DNA of 64,000 nt from Phoronis australis (lineage: Eukaryota; Phoronida; Phoronidae): contig NMRA01000342.1 of the NCBI GenBank assembly GCA_002633005.1, positions 54,033 to 118,032 of the forward strand. Reading direction: 5' to 3'. The notes under the pieces are model-generated. The model saw only the letters and a program-made list of their open reading frames with translations. It was not told where the DNA came from and did no database searches. The position numbers and the translations under genes were made by a program. Below are positions 45,179 through 57,205 of this stretch, piece after piece. Position 1 is the first letter of the stretch. Each line of letters begins with the position of its first letter.

Positions 45179-45798
45179 CGGTCGTCGTAAAATGTTCAGA
45201 TTCCAAGAGAAACAATCTTGTACAGGCTGAAGCGGGCAATTAAAAACAAAATTATTCCGGGTGGCTAAAAAGGGTACAGTGTACTAGGTGGTAACGATAC
45301 CCAGAAAGTCAGTTTGCCTCGCAAAATCATATCATAATAACATGTTTTACCATTGCAGCCTTTCAATATCTTATTACCTAAAACACTTAGGTTAACGACT
45401 ATGTTCACGCATAATCCTACGTTCTACCTTTGAAGTGTTTCGTAATAAGCGCCCTCTGCTCTACTAAGCGTTCACCCTCAACTTTTGAGAATTTCCTATG
45501 AAGTGCCCACAGTTCAGGCTAACGCCCGCCATAGAACACTACAAACGACCGCGCCTACATAGTGAGTCATTCTCGTTTTACAAAACAACAAATTCAGTTT
45601 TCAAGAAATGTCTTTTCTCAATATGTGAAAACCAAACCACGGCTTTGTTTTATACCTCCGAAAAAAGTTTACAGTAGTAACACGGGTGTAGTTTTGTGAC
45701 TGACCTATTTTTCCGTACATGGAAGGTATTGAGGCGCAAAGTTGAATTACCCGATGGGAACTCGCACGGAGTTGGGAATAATTTCGAGGCTATTCATT

Positions 45799-46359
45799 CC
45801 AGGCTGGGGGTTTGGCAAGGGGTCAACTGCCCCTAGCCTGTAAAAACAGCTTCTTACAGAAACACGAAAGGAGATTCTAAAATTGAGATTGTTCAACTCA
45901 AACGTGAAATCACTACTGTTATATGGATCAGAGACCTGGACAAACACAAAAACAAACTTCAAGAGACTGCAAACTTTTGTCAATTCATGCCTGAGAAAAA
46001 ATTTTGAGGATACAGTGGTCAGAAAGGATAAGAAATGAAGAATTGTGGGAAAGAACAGGACAAACACCAGTGGAAGAGGAGATCGGCCGAAGGAACTGGC
46101 TCTGGATAAGACATACACTAAGAAGACCAACAAGTAGCACTTCCAGACACGAATTAAAGTGGAACCCACAGGGTAAACGAAATAGAGGCAGACCACGAAT
46201 GACCTGGAGAAGGTGCATCACCGATGACGTGCAGAGGTTAGGATTCTCATGGAGACAGCCAGAAGGAATCGCCCAGGACAGAACAAAATGGAAATCTCTG
46301 ATTCGTGGCCTATACCCTGGTAGGGCTGACGGGCATTGATGATGATGATGATGATGATG
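45799..46359 (+). mobile_element. 5'-truncated RTE-like LINE with (GAT)n tail
   Basis: The plus strand encodes the C-terminal part of a non-LTR reverse transcriptase in two frames. First comes K-L-R-L-F-N-S-N-V-K then L-L-Y-G-S-E-T-W near 45880-45935. Then, from about 46004, come R-I-Q-W-S-E-R-I-R-N, W-I-R-H-T-L-R-R and G-R-P-R-M-T-W-R-R to a stop near 46339. A (GAT)n tail follows. ATTCATT flanks both sides (45792-45798 and 46360-46366) as a target duplication, and the left duplication copy has the empty site near 38538. The tail type fits RTE-like elements. Confidence 0.85.
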
Positions 46360-48428
46360 ATTCATTTCATGGAAAAGTAATTGTTTAGTATGTAAATAGC
46401 ATAAGTCCCACATTTTTGTTGTTATATTTGCACTCAATTGATTACACGCATCCATATACGTACGTCATTCGATTAGGGCATCGTTTCACGGAATTTTTTC
46501 GACAGCATGTTTTTCAAACATCAAGTTAAATTGCAAAATTTGGGCTGTGAACAAAAAAATGATGGTAGTTTGAACTCCGAGTTTGCTAGGATCTTTAACG
46601 ACTTTGATGACAACCATATAGCATGCCAGACCTAGCAAAATTGCGGATACTTTTTCAACGGGTATTTTCTCCTTTTCCCCTTTGCAAACTTAGCTGCTCG
46701 AATGCACTTGTCAGTTAGAGAGCACTGATTCAATTTTCACACCGGCAACTAGCCTTGGGCTCTAGAGCCTTTCAATGGCTGTGGTGAAAAATGAGTAACG
46801 CCGTACCTGCACGAACGAACTCAAGATTGGGAGACGAAATTTGTGAGTATTTAACGCTGTAGGTAAGAGCATAATCTATACATTTTGTCGATGGTCCAAA
46901 AAATCAAATTTTTTCTACATGGCATTTATGAATGCGAGCTGGATTTTCAAAATGCGACCTGCCGGGATTTTAATGGCGTCGAACCCAGCATGTGACCCAA
47001 TTTCCAGCCAATAAGATAAGTGTCTGCCTTGTGTCACGAATTCAACGCAAGGTGACAAATGCAAATGTCTGACTTACAAGCGAGTAGTAAAACGTCGAAT
47101 CTTAGAGGGAATTTAAGTTCTTTTGAAGGGCTTGATTTCCATTATTCGCGTATTATTACTGAAGATGACTTTCTTCATGCGATTATAATTTCGAAGTATG
47201 AAGGTTAACATTTAATGTTTAATTCGATATTTATATGTGTGACACTAAATTCTACACTTTCAATGTACGGACTTCCAACCTTGTTTGAATTCAAGCTCAG
47301 TTTTTGACTAAAACGCGATGTGGAGAAATATAATGTTGTACGCTATTCCCGAACGCCAAAATCACAAAAACTCATACCTCAATCAACACTTCCAACCAAA
47401 CGTATGTGTTACTTAAAAAAATATAATTTTCAAATGTGTTAAAAGTTAGTAAACATCACAAAATATCTACTGTTGTACGGCTTTGTTGAGAAACTGTGTC
47501 GAGTCTTTTTCAACAGATGTCGCTTTTGTGCTCTCACATCGCTATTTGAGCAGTGCATGTATGTTGAGTGCTCATGATCGTTATTCCTTGCAAATTACAA
47601 AATGCATATTTCTGAGGCAAAACGAAATTAAACACCAGATGTCCAACAAAAGAAAGGGGACATCGTTAAATTGTTTGGGGTTTGGCGAAATAGTTTGATT
47701 CGCCCATCGTGTGACGAACGTAGTGTAAACTGAGGACCCTTATGTCTGGAGCCTATGTTTGAGATTTTGGGTGATCTGCTCAAAGCCAGCAAATTTGCAT
47801 TTTACGGCTGCTGTCCTGCGTTAGTACACGGTATCGAGACAGTTGTATGATATTGATTGATGAGTGATCTCTCTGTTCAGTTTAACTATCGAATGCATTT
47901 TTTTCTCCTTGAGTTTTTCATTCAATGTAGCGTTAACGTGAATCCAGAACCGTGACTCTGCTTCCGGCATCAAGACCACAGGTCCCCGCCCTTATGCAAC
48001 AGTAACGCCATTTGTTGTTTACTGTCGTGGCATCAAACCACCAGATTTACTTTTCGCTTTGATGCCAGAGTATTTTTTAAACTATATTGTAGTAAGTTAG
48101 TACTTCTAGTTAGCATGATCACTTTTTCGTTTTTTCGTTGGATTATTTCCTGTTAAAGTGACATACCTATACCGGATTCGAGACCTGGCCAATCACCTCA
48201 CGTCAATTTTGGAACATTAGGTGTGTTACCAAGGGAAACTCCTGCGACTATGATGTGAGAACACTACTTTTATTAAGCACTCTCGAGTGTGAAGATTTGC
48301 GTTGAGTTTTGAAATCAATGCAAATTGAATAACAAACGAGTAACACCATGAACGCCAGTCAATGTTTACCTCATTGGGAAAATGCATACTTCAGTTTACA
48401 AGTCATAGTTTTGGGGTCGGCTAGGGTC

Positions 48429-48571
48429 TCATCTGCGAAACTTAGGCATTATTTCCCGTAGTTCCTCCACTGTGCAAGCTCTCTGCTCACGATCAAGGAA
48501 ACTGCTTGCTTCTTCTTCGTAGAGCGAGTGCCCAGCACTCAACATCCCCTCAGGGTCGCTCGCTTAATTGT
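48429..48571 (-). pseudogene. duplicated second exon of peptide gene 2, damaged
   Basis: Same acceptor (TTTATTCAG) and closely similar coding sequence as 40744-40910. The third codon in the ancestral frame is TAA, the motif Trp is replaced by Cys, and the tail is changed and shorter. An AAG nine bases after the normal acceptor would restore the frame and skip the stop (exon from 48562). No signal-peptide exon survives upstream, because the sister segment 41015-42710 is deleted here. Most likely a pseudogene. Confidence 0.8.
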
Positions 48572-48674
48572 CTGAATAAAGTAAGAGATAAAACCATTGA
48601 CGAGATTTTTAAACTTGTAGTTATGAGGGACTCAACAAAAGTTCCAAATTGGACTATCTGTAGTATCATATCTA

Positions 48675-48803
48675 TATTTCTTCAATAATTTCTTCATAGC
48701 TCCATCCGCGCCTCAGACGATTCAGAAATGCGCTCGCTCGCTCTCTTCAGTCTCCATGCCCGATACTCAATTAAGGTTGGTGCGGAATTTTTGCTAGTGC
48801 TTT
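48675..48803 (-). pseudogene. duplicated second exon of peptide gene 3, damaged
   Basis: Matches 42704-42849 but carries a roughly 10-base deletion near its start, a one-base deletion and a two-base insertion. It meets a TAG where gene 3 has Met-Lys. It is joined at its 3' end directly to sequence equivalent to about 41015, marking the internal deletion of the right copy. Confidence 0.8.
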
Positions 48804-49059
48804 GCAGGCTAAAACTCTAAATAAGTCTGGTACTGAAGCTCTAAGACGATTTTTGGTAACTGAATGGGATTGCCAGATAAATACATTTTCAGTTAAAGCG
48901 AATAAAATGAGCCGCCTCGTCTCCCCTATAGTAGCTTTTGCATGAGTCAATGTCACAGTTTCAGAATCATATGTACAGGTCTGATTTTTCAGTATAAAGG
49001 CCTCCGAAGAATGTTAAACTGAATGTCTTCTTACAAATGTCACTATTGTCATCTTGCAG

Positions 49060-49139
49060 GGATTCAGAGCTGTTGTTCACCCTTTTCATCATTCTCCTGA
49101 TCGTCTTTGTCACCTGCATCCTCACAATCTGGATCAAAG
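49060..49139 (+). CDS. candidate transmembrane exon of an unrecognised gene
   Basis: Flanked by a pyrimidine-rich CATCTTGCAG acceptor and a GTTTGT donor. The frame that enters with one base and leaves in phase 1 encodes D-S-E-L-L-F followed by about 20 hydrophobic residues and W-I-K, a textbook single membrane span with a basic stop. No neighbouring exon in a compatible phase is proven; the terminal exon at 49973 needs phase 2. It may be one exon of a single-pass membrane protein. Confidence 0.3.
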
Positions 49140-49972
49140 GTTTGTGTCTGCTCTTGTAAAGACTCTATGCTCTATTGGAATTTTAAAGTAGATGCAAGGA
49201 TGCCTTATGTCACGAAAATTAACTTTTTCGTTTAGATCACGCGTCATTAGTGTGACATTGATCCAGAATTGTTCCTTGATAAATAGGTGTGAATTTTGGG
49301 GCTTTAAAGTTTCTAGCAGTTTGTTACTACTTGAGACAGTCTCTATATGTTGACTTTTCACAGCGTGCCTTTTCATTCACCTGATATTTTCGCAACCATA
49401 ATGAAGCACCAGTTTTTTGCAAGACCAAAAATTATTCATCATCTGAATAAGGAAAAAGCCGAGATCAATTTTATATTGGTAAGTGGTTAAAATCAAACGT
49501 TGCATGCATAGCACAGAGTTTTATAACCACAGTAATTTGTTTCTTGCTGCTAACTGATAGATGAGGACAGTATGAAGCTTGTTTGAGCTTTGATAAAACA
49601 GTTATGTGGTAGCTTTATAGTCATGCAACAGCTGCTGGGTAGCACTTGCGATATAACCATGTTACCTTGGGTTCAATTTCCAGTCTTAGAGCTCTAGGAT
49701 TCACGTAAACCATAAAGTGTTTTGCAATGACCATCAAAAGTTATGCGATGAAGATTTATATCAAAAGTCAAATGGCACTATGTGAATTAGTTCTTGCATC
49801 ATCTTTCTAACTTGCAAACACTCACACTTGTTGATACTAGCATTCAGTCAGTGGCATGGGTACGGTTATCACTACTTGTAGCTAATGGTTGTTTTCTTTG
49901 CATTGTATCTGTTGGTTTAGTGTTTCAGTGCTCAATTACACTGTAACTTTTCACAATTTTTTACACGTACAG

Positions 49973-50147
49973 GCTGCACACGTACTTCAGTGAGAAATCT
50001 AAGAATTATACAGTCAAAGATGCGGCGTCCGTAATTACCAAATCCTTGAGAGAAGAACAAGGCGTGCCCAAACTTGACACTTCCAGGGGTCAACCAGTCC
50101 ATTGCCTTGAGATCAATGGTCTTACAATGGCAACAAATGTTCAATGA
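49973..50147 (+). CDS. candidate terminal exon of an unrecognised gene
   Basis: A strong acceptor (TTTTTTACACGTACAG) opens a 57-codon frame ending in TGA. It is polar and includes Y-T-V-K-D-A-A-S-V-I-T-K-S-L and E-I-N-G-L-T-M-A-T-N-V-Q at the end. The composition looks protein-like, and the opposite-strand ORF in the same place is probably its shadow. It could be the cytoplasmic tail that follows the transmembrane exon at 49060, with a linking exon not found. Confidence 0.3.
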
Positions 50148-50275
50148 TCTATCAAAAGATACTGGCATTGCTTCAGTGAACATTTGAAACTATTTCAAAA
50201 TTACTTTAGCATAGTTGCTTGACGTGGATATAGACTGTAGTCAATACGACATTATTTTTCACCTTATCCGTTTTC

Positions 50276-50343
50276 ATGGGCGGCCCACCACAGGGGACTG
50301 GGGGGCTTTAGCCCCCACTTTTTCAGTGCTGCACCGCCCATGG
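50276..50343. mobile_element. 68-bp inverted-repeat element
   Basis: CATGGGCGGCCCACCAC to CTGCACCGCCCATGG. The ends are complementary (CATGGGCGG/CCGCCCATG) and an internal GGGGGCTTTAGCCCCC palindrome is present. A fragment of the same type is at 11615-11682. Confidence 0.65.
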
Positions 50344-50570
50344 TTTACCGTACACTAGTATGTCTTATTACTTTTATATGAGTAAACCAACGATACTTGA
50401 TCACTGTTTACCTACATGCGACTCCAAAAACAGTGATACCGTACCTGCTTTGTACTTCAGCCGATTTCATAAAAGTGCCGGTTTAAGACTTAAACCTGGT
50501 CTTCCTAAACCTGGTCAAACTTTAGACCGAACTTGCATTTCACCAACGTGGTTTTAAAATATAAAAGCCT

Positions 50571-50726
50571 GGCGTGCGTTCAGTAGACGCTAGGACCTAC
50601 GCTAGGACCTAGCTAAGTCCTAGTCAAAGTCACGTGTTTTTATTTAAAATACACGGCAATATCTCACGTAATCTCGCGAAGTCTTGCTTTTTAGCGAGGT
50701 CCTAGCGTTACAGAACGGGAGGCTGG
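50571..50726 (+). mobile_element. short inverted-repeat element, family A, copy 3
   Basis: GGCGTGCGTTCAGTAGACGC to CAGAACGGGAGGCTGG, with an extra local duplication of CTACGCTAGGACC near the left end. It splits another imperfect palindrome whose halves are TTTAAACCTGGTCTT-like (about 50480-50515) and AAACCAGGCTTAAAG (about 50755-50770). Confidence 0.75.
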
Positions 50727-51156
50727 TTTTGTTAGACCAGATAGCAGGTTTAGTAAAACCAGGCTTAAAGTATCTAAGGCACCCTATTGTGTTGATTTGG
50801 CTTTACCCAAAAGAGAAGTGTTGAAGTGTTTCAATGAAACCTTGATCACTCGTGTACACAATGACACACACTAGCAGAATCAGTGCAGATATTTGCGAAA
50901 AAAATCTAAAAGCTTTTCTCATGAGGAAAAATGTAATGTCTGTACCCAACACACGTACACACATTAAAGTACGTGCTCACGATTAGCCGCAACATGACAA
51001 ATGTCCAAATTTATTTCCGTGCCATTTTCCTCGGCCAAAGGGGGGAGGCTATTTAGTAAAGTCGGACAGTTACCTCTTGCAAATGAAGAAGAGCCATTTA
51101 AAAAGATGTGGTTTTCACCTTATTTCGTCGCTTATTTTCTTGTTAGTGTGCCCAAA

Positions 51157-51270
51157 CGAAACAGGTTCACAGAGTTGCCCGCTAGACATTATCATTATTT
51201 TTGACGGTTTCCATTCTTCACAGTCTAGTGAATATAGGCTTCTACAAGACTTCTGCCCCCGTCCCCGTTG
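51157..51270 (+). pseudogene. VWA-like domain start, fragment
   Basis: After a TTCACAG acceptor-like site the plus strand encodes S-C-P-L-D-I-I-I-I-F-D-G-F-H-S and then L-L-Q-D-F, resembling the first strand and helix of a von Willebrand factor A domain. The metal-site motif D-x-S-x-S is not kept (Phe in place of the first Ser), and the frame stops 15 residues later. Weak; may be chance or a dead exon. Confidence 0.25.
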
Positions 51271-53116
51271 AGGGTAGAAATCTTTTCTGACTTACATTCA
51301 TTAGGTCACGTTATGTGACCAAAAAGGTAGATTCAAGATCATCTGAAGTCACATTCTTTTTTAAGTACAATAAAAATTGGAGAAATATATTCATTGGGAT
51401 GATGCTCAACGGCTTTAATAACCTTCATCCCTGAGAGCTTCGTAATCTCTTCGTCAATGACGTTGCCGTCAAATTACAAAAATGATTGTATTTACATGAC
51501 TTACTGGTGTTAACAGGATTAAATCCTTGTGAAAATGTGGCACAACATCCAACCCACATCATCATTAGTTATACTTCTTCAATTTTCAGTGTAATTCTTC
51601 AACCTACCAGCTTCAAAACTGACCTAATCTACTTCTTGAAAGTCGGACGACCAGACATAGATGACAACAATATGCATCCACATGGGCGCATAAAAATGAA
51701 CTTGAATAACATTTATGTACATGTATAACTAGCAAACAGGAATGTGATAAAAATGGGAACCAAATGGCTTCCACTACGAAAATTCAAATATTAATAAACG
51801 ATACGAAACGGACAAGATTCTGTAGTTGTGAGAATGAGATCACATTTGTGTGTAATGTGATTTAAGGAACCGGTGTCTTTCTTTCTGGAGGTAAGAGCAT
51901 GCATCATTCGATTCGATTTTTGGGATGATGCTTGTAATCAGGCTGTTTGTGCCGTACGTTATAACGCACACCATGCCCAGCCGCAGTCATGTTGTTTTTC
52001 AGCGCCACCAGACAGAATTCATAATAACAGTAACGTCCCTCATATTGATCTTGAGTATCAGCAACAAGTGGAGGGCCTCAGAGGTTTTCAGTGCTGAAGA
52101 TCCATCCATGTATAACACAGAACCGCAGACTGGTACATATTTCAATTGAAGATGTCTCGGAATCTTTTCAGGTACAGGTTGTCAATGCGATTTTAGGTTG
52201 TGTTTGGCAATCTGAAAAAAAATCCAAGTAGCCACGAAGTCACCATAGCATCAGATAATAGTTGTCCTGAAATCCGATTTGTTTGGTGAAATCAGTGTAT
52301 TTGCCATCATCAGCAGTCAGCAGACAAGAAACATGTCGTTTGAGCGCTTAGATTATGTGAGAAAGTATAAACGGGGAAATTGGAGATGTATGCGCAACTT
52401 TCAAGGAACGGGGTATGCATACGGCACCTAAGCGTTATGTAAAGACGTATCAATCAATACAAGTCAAGTTCAAGTAAATCCAAGTCCGAAAGCAAACCCT
52501 AACTTATCGTGCAATGACAGAGGACGATAGACAAACGTCAGTGCCCAAAACAGCAAAATAAAACCTGAAGCGCCATCTATAAGTCATTGGGAAACCTAGG
52601 AAAGATTTCTTGTAAAAACGTGATCAAAGTGCGTGAATAACTTTAAGCCAATAAAAGTGTAATACATCCAAAAATATGGGTATACTACGAGACATAAATG
52701 TTTCTTGTTTCATTGTAACTCTTATCAGAAGGCATATAGTCAGAACAACGGACACACGTCATGCCGTCAAAGTTTCTACAGGCAAAATGAAGCACTGGGA
52801 ATGAAAACCTTGAAATCCAAAAAAATACTAGATGGAACAAGCATACTAGTGGAAAATGAAACAAATCTGCTCGTAAAATCCAATTGGACGGCCAGTGGAC
52901 GACATTGTTTTTTCATTTACGTAGCGACACCTAAAGGGCGTGTGCTCCGAAGAAAAGAGATGTGGTAGATCACTCGTGGCTGAGACGAGACATTTAGTCC
53001 TTCGGCACTTCGTCAGAGCACACACCTGCTAAGTGTCGCTACTGTCCATGACACAATAACTCGCTGGGTCTAGTGTCGCTAGCAGTTAGAACACACGGAG
53101 TTATCATTTAATTTTC
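51271..53116. other. non-coding stretch, no gene seen
   Basis: Short ORFs near 51486-52149 and 52705-52968 lack recognisable domains or supporting splice sites. Confidence 0.4.
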
Positions 53117-53850
53117 CTCGGCGTTTCTGATTGGCTGGTCGAATTCTCAACAGGTAGCGCTTTGCAATCTGGTACAACTGATGGAGGAAGTGTAAATGTG
53201 GTCTGTTCTACAGACAAACTGGTGCTTAATTCATGTTCAAGAAATGTGAATCCCAGAAAATTGTGATTGAGCTTTTTCGGAGTGCATTTTTCTCTGTCGC
53301 TGACTTTTGTTTACGTTGGCAGGAGCGGATCTAGGATTTTGAGTTAGGGGAGGCCAGGGCACAGGAATAACCAGAATTTCGCCATATGCGCGCGCCCTGC
53401 CTAAATTGTAGGGATGCAGGGGTCTCGAATTTTTGAGTTCGTGGACCTTATTACTAAAAAAATTTAATAAACGGTAAACGGGGTTTGTTCAAGACCCGAG
53501 GCTCCTGGGTGCGCACATATGCTAGTCAGCATTTCGCAACCCGACCTGCTAGATGATATCTGGGAGAATTTTAGGGGGGGCTGGCCCCTTGGCTCCCCCC
53601 CCCCCCNCCCCTAAATCCGCCACTGGTTGCTGTCCTGTATTCACACAGTATGAATAACACACCGGTTAAGTCGGCCAGATGTGTGTTTAATGTACATGTA
53701 CGCGATTCAAGCACACTGCTATTAAACATTACTGGAGAAATGAAATGGTTGCTGTTACGCCACATGCATAACAGGGCTAAAAATGGTTCATAGTCCGCCA
53801 TTTTCTTGTAAATCTAACCAATGACTGCCGAGGTTACATCAACCAGTGAT
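53117..53850. repeat. dispersed 430-bp repeat, copy 2, split by a family-B element
   Basis: Same orientation as 14605-15035. The alignment is interrupted between TTTGTTTACG and TGTCCTGTATTC by the insertion at 53330-53628. Confidence 0.75.
53330..53628. mobile_element. family-B TIR element, near-complete copy
   Basis: Ends CAGGAGCGGATCTAGG and CTAAATCCGCCACTGG. About 300 bp, non-coding. GTTG occurs at both flanks. The empty site is seen in the repeat copy near 14795. A long C run with an N at 53607 is unresolved. Confidence 0.75.
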
Positions 53851-54289
53851 AAAAAGCGGGTTTCTGAGTGATATCTGCGTGTTATCTACACGCAGGGAAC
53901 CAGTGAGGACACAATAATGGAGGAAGCAAATGAGATTAGTATATTTAACGTTTTTGCTCTAATAATAAATTCATTGGTTACGTTGGTGTTACGGAAATAT
54001 AAACGTAAATAAACCACTTTTCAGTTATTCTGATCTAAATTAATATATATTTACATATTTACAAACATGATAACAAGTTGCGCGAAACTTGGGACGAAGA
54101 CAGGGTCGAACGTCAGCACTGACAGTCCAAAACTTGAAACTTGCGGCATCTTCAGTCTTCATCTCCGAGGCTTCCTCACGCGTTCCGTTGACTCCACCAG
54201 TCCACCAAAATAATACAGTCAAGTTCCATACACTGACAAGACGCTGATGTCCGCACCGTAGCAAACGTTCAACACATAAACAAATAATG
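53851..54289. other. non-coding stretch, no gene seen
   Basis: A minus-strand ORF at 54040-54294 has no identifiable domain. Confidence 0.4.
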
Positions 54290-54373
54290 TTCATTATTTA
54301 GAAAGTATGAAGAAAACACATAAAGTTAATATTCATTATTTAGAAAGTATGAAGAAAACACATAAAGTCCAGC
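54290..54373. repeat. tandem duplication, 42-bp unit
   Basis: TTCATTATTTAGAAAGTATG and the following AAGAAAACACATAAAGT occur twice at a 42-bp offset, with the shared part identical, so the duplication is recent. Confidence 0.9.
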
Positions 54374-54734
54374 CTCAGTGTTTAGAGGAATCATGACACA
54401 CGTCTGCTCACCATCGGCGACCAACTACAACTCCGATGAAACTCAAAACTGCCCCCTAGCGGGAATATCTAACATACCTAACAGTGGGCGAGATAGACTC
54501 AACCTCGAGTCAGCTCACCCAGCTCGGCCAAACTACAAATCGAGGAGATCCACAGCAGTTCGTGAGTCAAAAATAATTTGGTGAAGAATCGGTTTGAATT
54601 CAGGTTCTAAATCAAAGCGAATATGCCATAACAGGTGTTGTGAAAATGTCGTGTACATAGGTGCCACAATGAATTTCAAACACTTCATAACAAGGACGTT
54701 TCTTAATGGAATTTATAGTGGGCATTTGAAAAAT

Positions 54735-54780
54735 ATTAATAATAATAATAATGTTAATAATAATAATAACATTAATACCA
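54735..54780. repeat. (AAT)n microsatellite
   Basis: AATAATAATAATAATG followed by TTAATAATAATAATAAC. Confidence 0.9.
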
Positions 54781-57205
54781 AAAAGGAAATGATCTAAATA
54801 AGCAGCTTGAGAATAAATTGCTATTGCGTAAATCATGATTTCAAATCTACATTCTTTCTCAAGCATTCCTTTTAACGGTACAGTATCTGTCTGCATTTTG
54901 AATGTCCCGTTTAACTGGCTATCCCTAAAAATTAGATTAAGGCGAGTTTCGATTCTCTGTGACAGTTGTCTGCAAACCTCGGCCGTGGAAAACTCCTCGA
55001 AAATCGCGGTTATGAAGCTGGGGAGCAGCGGAAATGTTTCTTAAATCATGATTTCGCAATGACTTTTGTGTCTGTTACATTTCAACATGTTCCAGAAGTA
55101 CGTCTTGTTTCTCACATCATGGTATCAACTCTAGATGTGCCGTAAAGTTTAAGTCGTAAATTAAGAAACGACGTCAAAAGTTAACCTAACTACTTGTAGT
55201 GGCGTTCGACAGTCTTTGCTGAGTTCGGGCTTGAAAAAACAGGTATTTGCAACTCACAGGGTGTACAAAACCTGAAAATATGGGTAGTATACTGGGCTTA
55301 GGACTTCAGAAACCATAAGCAAAGTCAATTGAAAGTGGTTTCGAGTCGATTTTCTATTTTTACGACTACCGGACGTGCAGCTGAGTACTAAAACGAACAA
55401 TACACCAAATCGGCACCAAATTGCAGAAATGAGGCGAAACGCGGATGTCCGTCTGCCTGACTTCAAAAGATCTGGAGGGTAAATGAACGTCCTGTCCCAT
55501 TTCAACATCCCGCTTGCAAGCAATAAAGGTTTAAGAAAAGCCATTACTCAGAAAGTTGTGGGTCAACGTGAGAAAAACTGGCAATCCTTCGCTCGAAGCC
55601 ACTCAAAACTCAAGCAAATGGCACTCGTAATAGAATTCACATGCGGCAAAAAAACTTGATGTTCAGTCAACCCAACAGGTGCTATACGTAATGATGTTTA
55701 GGCTCAAAACAACTATTGAGTGACACCTGTGTGTAATTTGGAAAACGAGATTAGTCTTCGAGGGTTCCTTAGTTGTGGTGGAAGTGGAAACGGACGAGGG
55801 ATAGTTTGTTGGATGTGACCTTTTTAACGACAGATTTCTTCAATTGGGGAGTATTAATTCTTGTCAAAGACAAAGTGATCAGGTCAGAGTATGGGTATGT
55901 TATAATTCAGCTATGTTTTGAAAAAAACTCGGACAGTACAACATCCCTTATTTCTGAGGAAACCGCTGTTTTGGCGAAAACTGCAAGCAAAACCAGCACA
56001 CGTGAATAACACCGGTTCTTTACCAATACATTTCTGCGTATCGCTCAGCGTCTATCCTAGTCAGCAGGTAGCGAAACCGTTCTCGTCCACGGGTCGTTTG
56101 ACCCAGAACTGATAAACTACGTTTCGTGGAAACCGTGGCTCTGCTCAAAACTAAGACAATTATTTTATCAGAAAGGGAAGCAGAAGAGTTCTCGAAAATC
56201 GGAATGGTAGATTGCAATTTCTTTTGGTTCCTGATATTACAAGAGAATGTCATGCTTTTTCTTCAGAAAATAACACAACTTAGATGTGGCGATGATCTGA
56301 CCGATCTACGTGTAAGTAAGATAATGGCGCTAGTGTTGACTTACCGAAGTAAATGGCATCTATCCATAGGGTCACTTTTCCATTAGGTGGCGCTGTGCCA
56401 AATGGTAACTTGTCACTTTTGAGAGTGTCTCAAGCACGAATGCATCGATTTAATTAGCCTCATGTTGTTGCGGTTGCTGCAACTTGCCGATTATTTCTCA
56501 ATAATTATAGCAGTGTGTTTGTGCGTTTCTCATCATTCACAAATCACAAGGTCTCAACACTATTTCCAACCAATCGGAATGTCACACTTTTTCTTCGCTC
56601 TGTTATTGTGTGATGATTGTCGAAAGTTTCGATTTCATTTTGCGACGGCCACAAAAATTCAGTCTTCAAATTAGACAAGTTAACACTTGTTGTTTTTGTT
56701 GCTATACTGGGGTCGTAATGGAGCCCACGGGTTTTTCTATTTCTACTAATAAATTGAAGTTTCCGTGGCGCGCCCGCGTCATTTTGCATACAGTAAGGAA
56801 GTGTATTACCTCAACGAAGCCCCCCCCCCATCTTGACACATACTGTGCACGTGTGAGATTGATATCCACGTTATGTGTTTTGTATGTAGTTGCGTTGATT
56901 CTAAAATGCCATGCAGCAAAAGGTAGGCTAACTGTGTGGGCCATGACGGTGACGTCAGTGCGAAGACAAAGCCGTATATGTAACAATGGAAATGTGACGT
57001 TAACGGCTCGGCTAAATGCCCACACCATCCTTCATTCAATCCCATTAAGCAGGGGAACAACAAATTTTTCAACACTTCCATTGCCTGCACAATTCCTTTC
57101 ACCGTCTCAGAGCTTGTGAAATTTTATCCAATACTAAGGATAATACATTTCTGGTAATCAATACACTATAACACGGTAACAAACTGAGCATAATTACCCG
57201 ACGGC
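54781..57205. other. non-coding stretch upstream of the ARRDC gene
   Basis: Several ORFs of 60-170 codons overlap on both strands (for example 56610-57119 plus and 56702-57102 minus). None has a recognisable domain; overlapping opposite frames suggest chance openness. Confidence 0.4.

Larger units (their letters stand above)
44655..48911. repeat. segmental duplication, right copy (4.3 kb)
   Basis: Direct repeat of 37392-42965 (see there). It carries a LINE insertion (45799-46359) and has lost the segment that would hold gene 2 exon 1. It ends at AGCGAATAAAATGA near 48911, inside the sequence equivalent to gene 3's intron. Confidence 0.9.

Noticed and set aside
39518-47698. A 71-codon ORF kept open in both duplication copies (39518-39733 and 47483-47698).
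   Set aside because: The differences I noted between the copies change amino acids, as expected of neutral drift over a short time. There is no recognisable domain.
56610-57119. A 169-codon plus-strand ORF upstream of the ARRDC gene.
   Set aside because: Two minus-strand ORFs overlap it, no domain is visible, and composition is uneven; nothing favours one frame.
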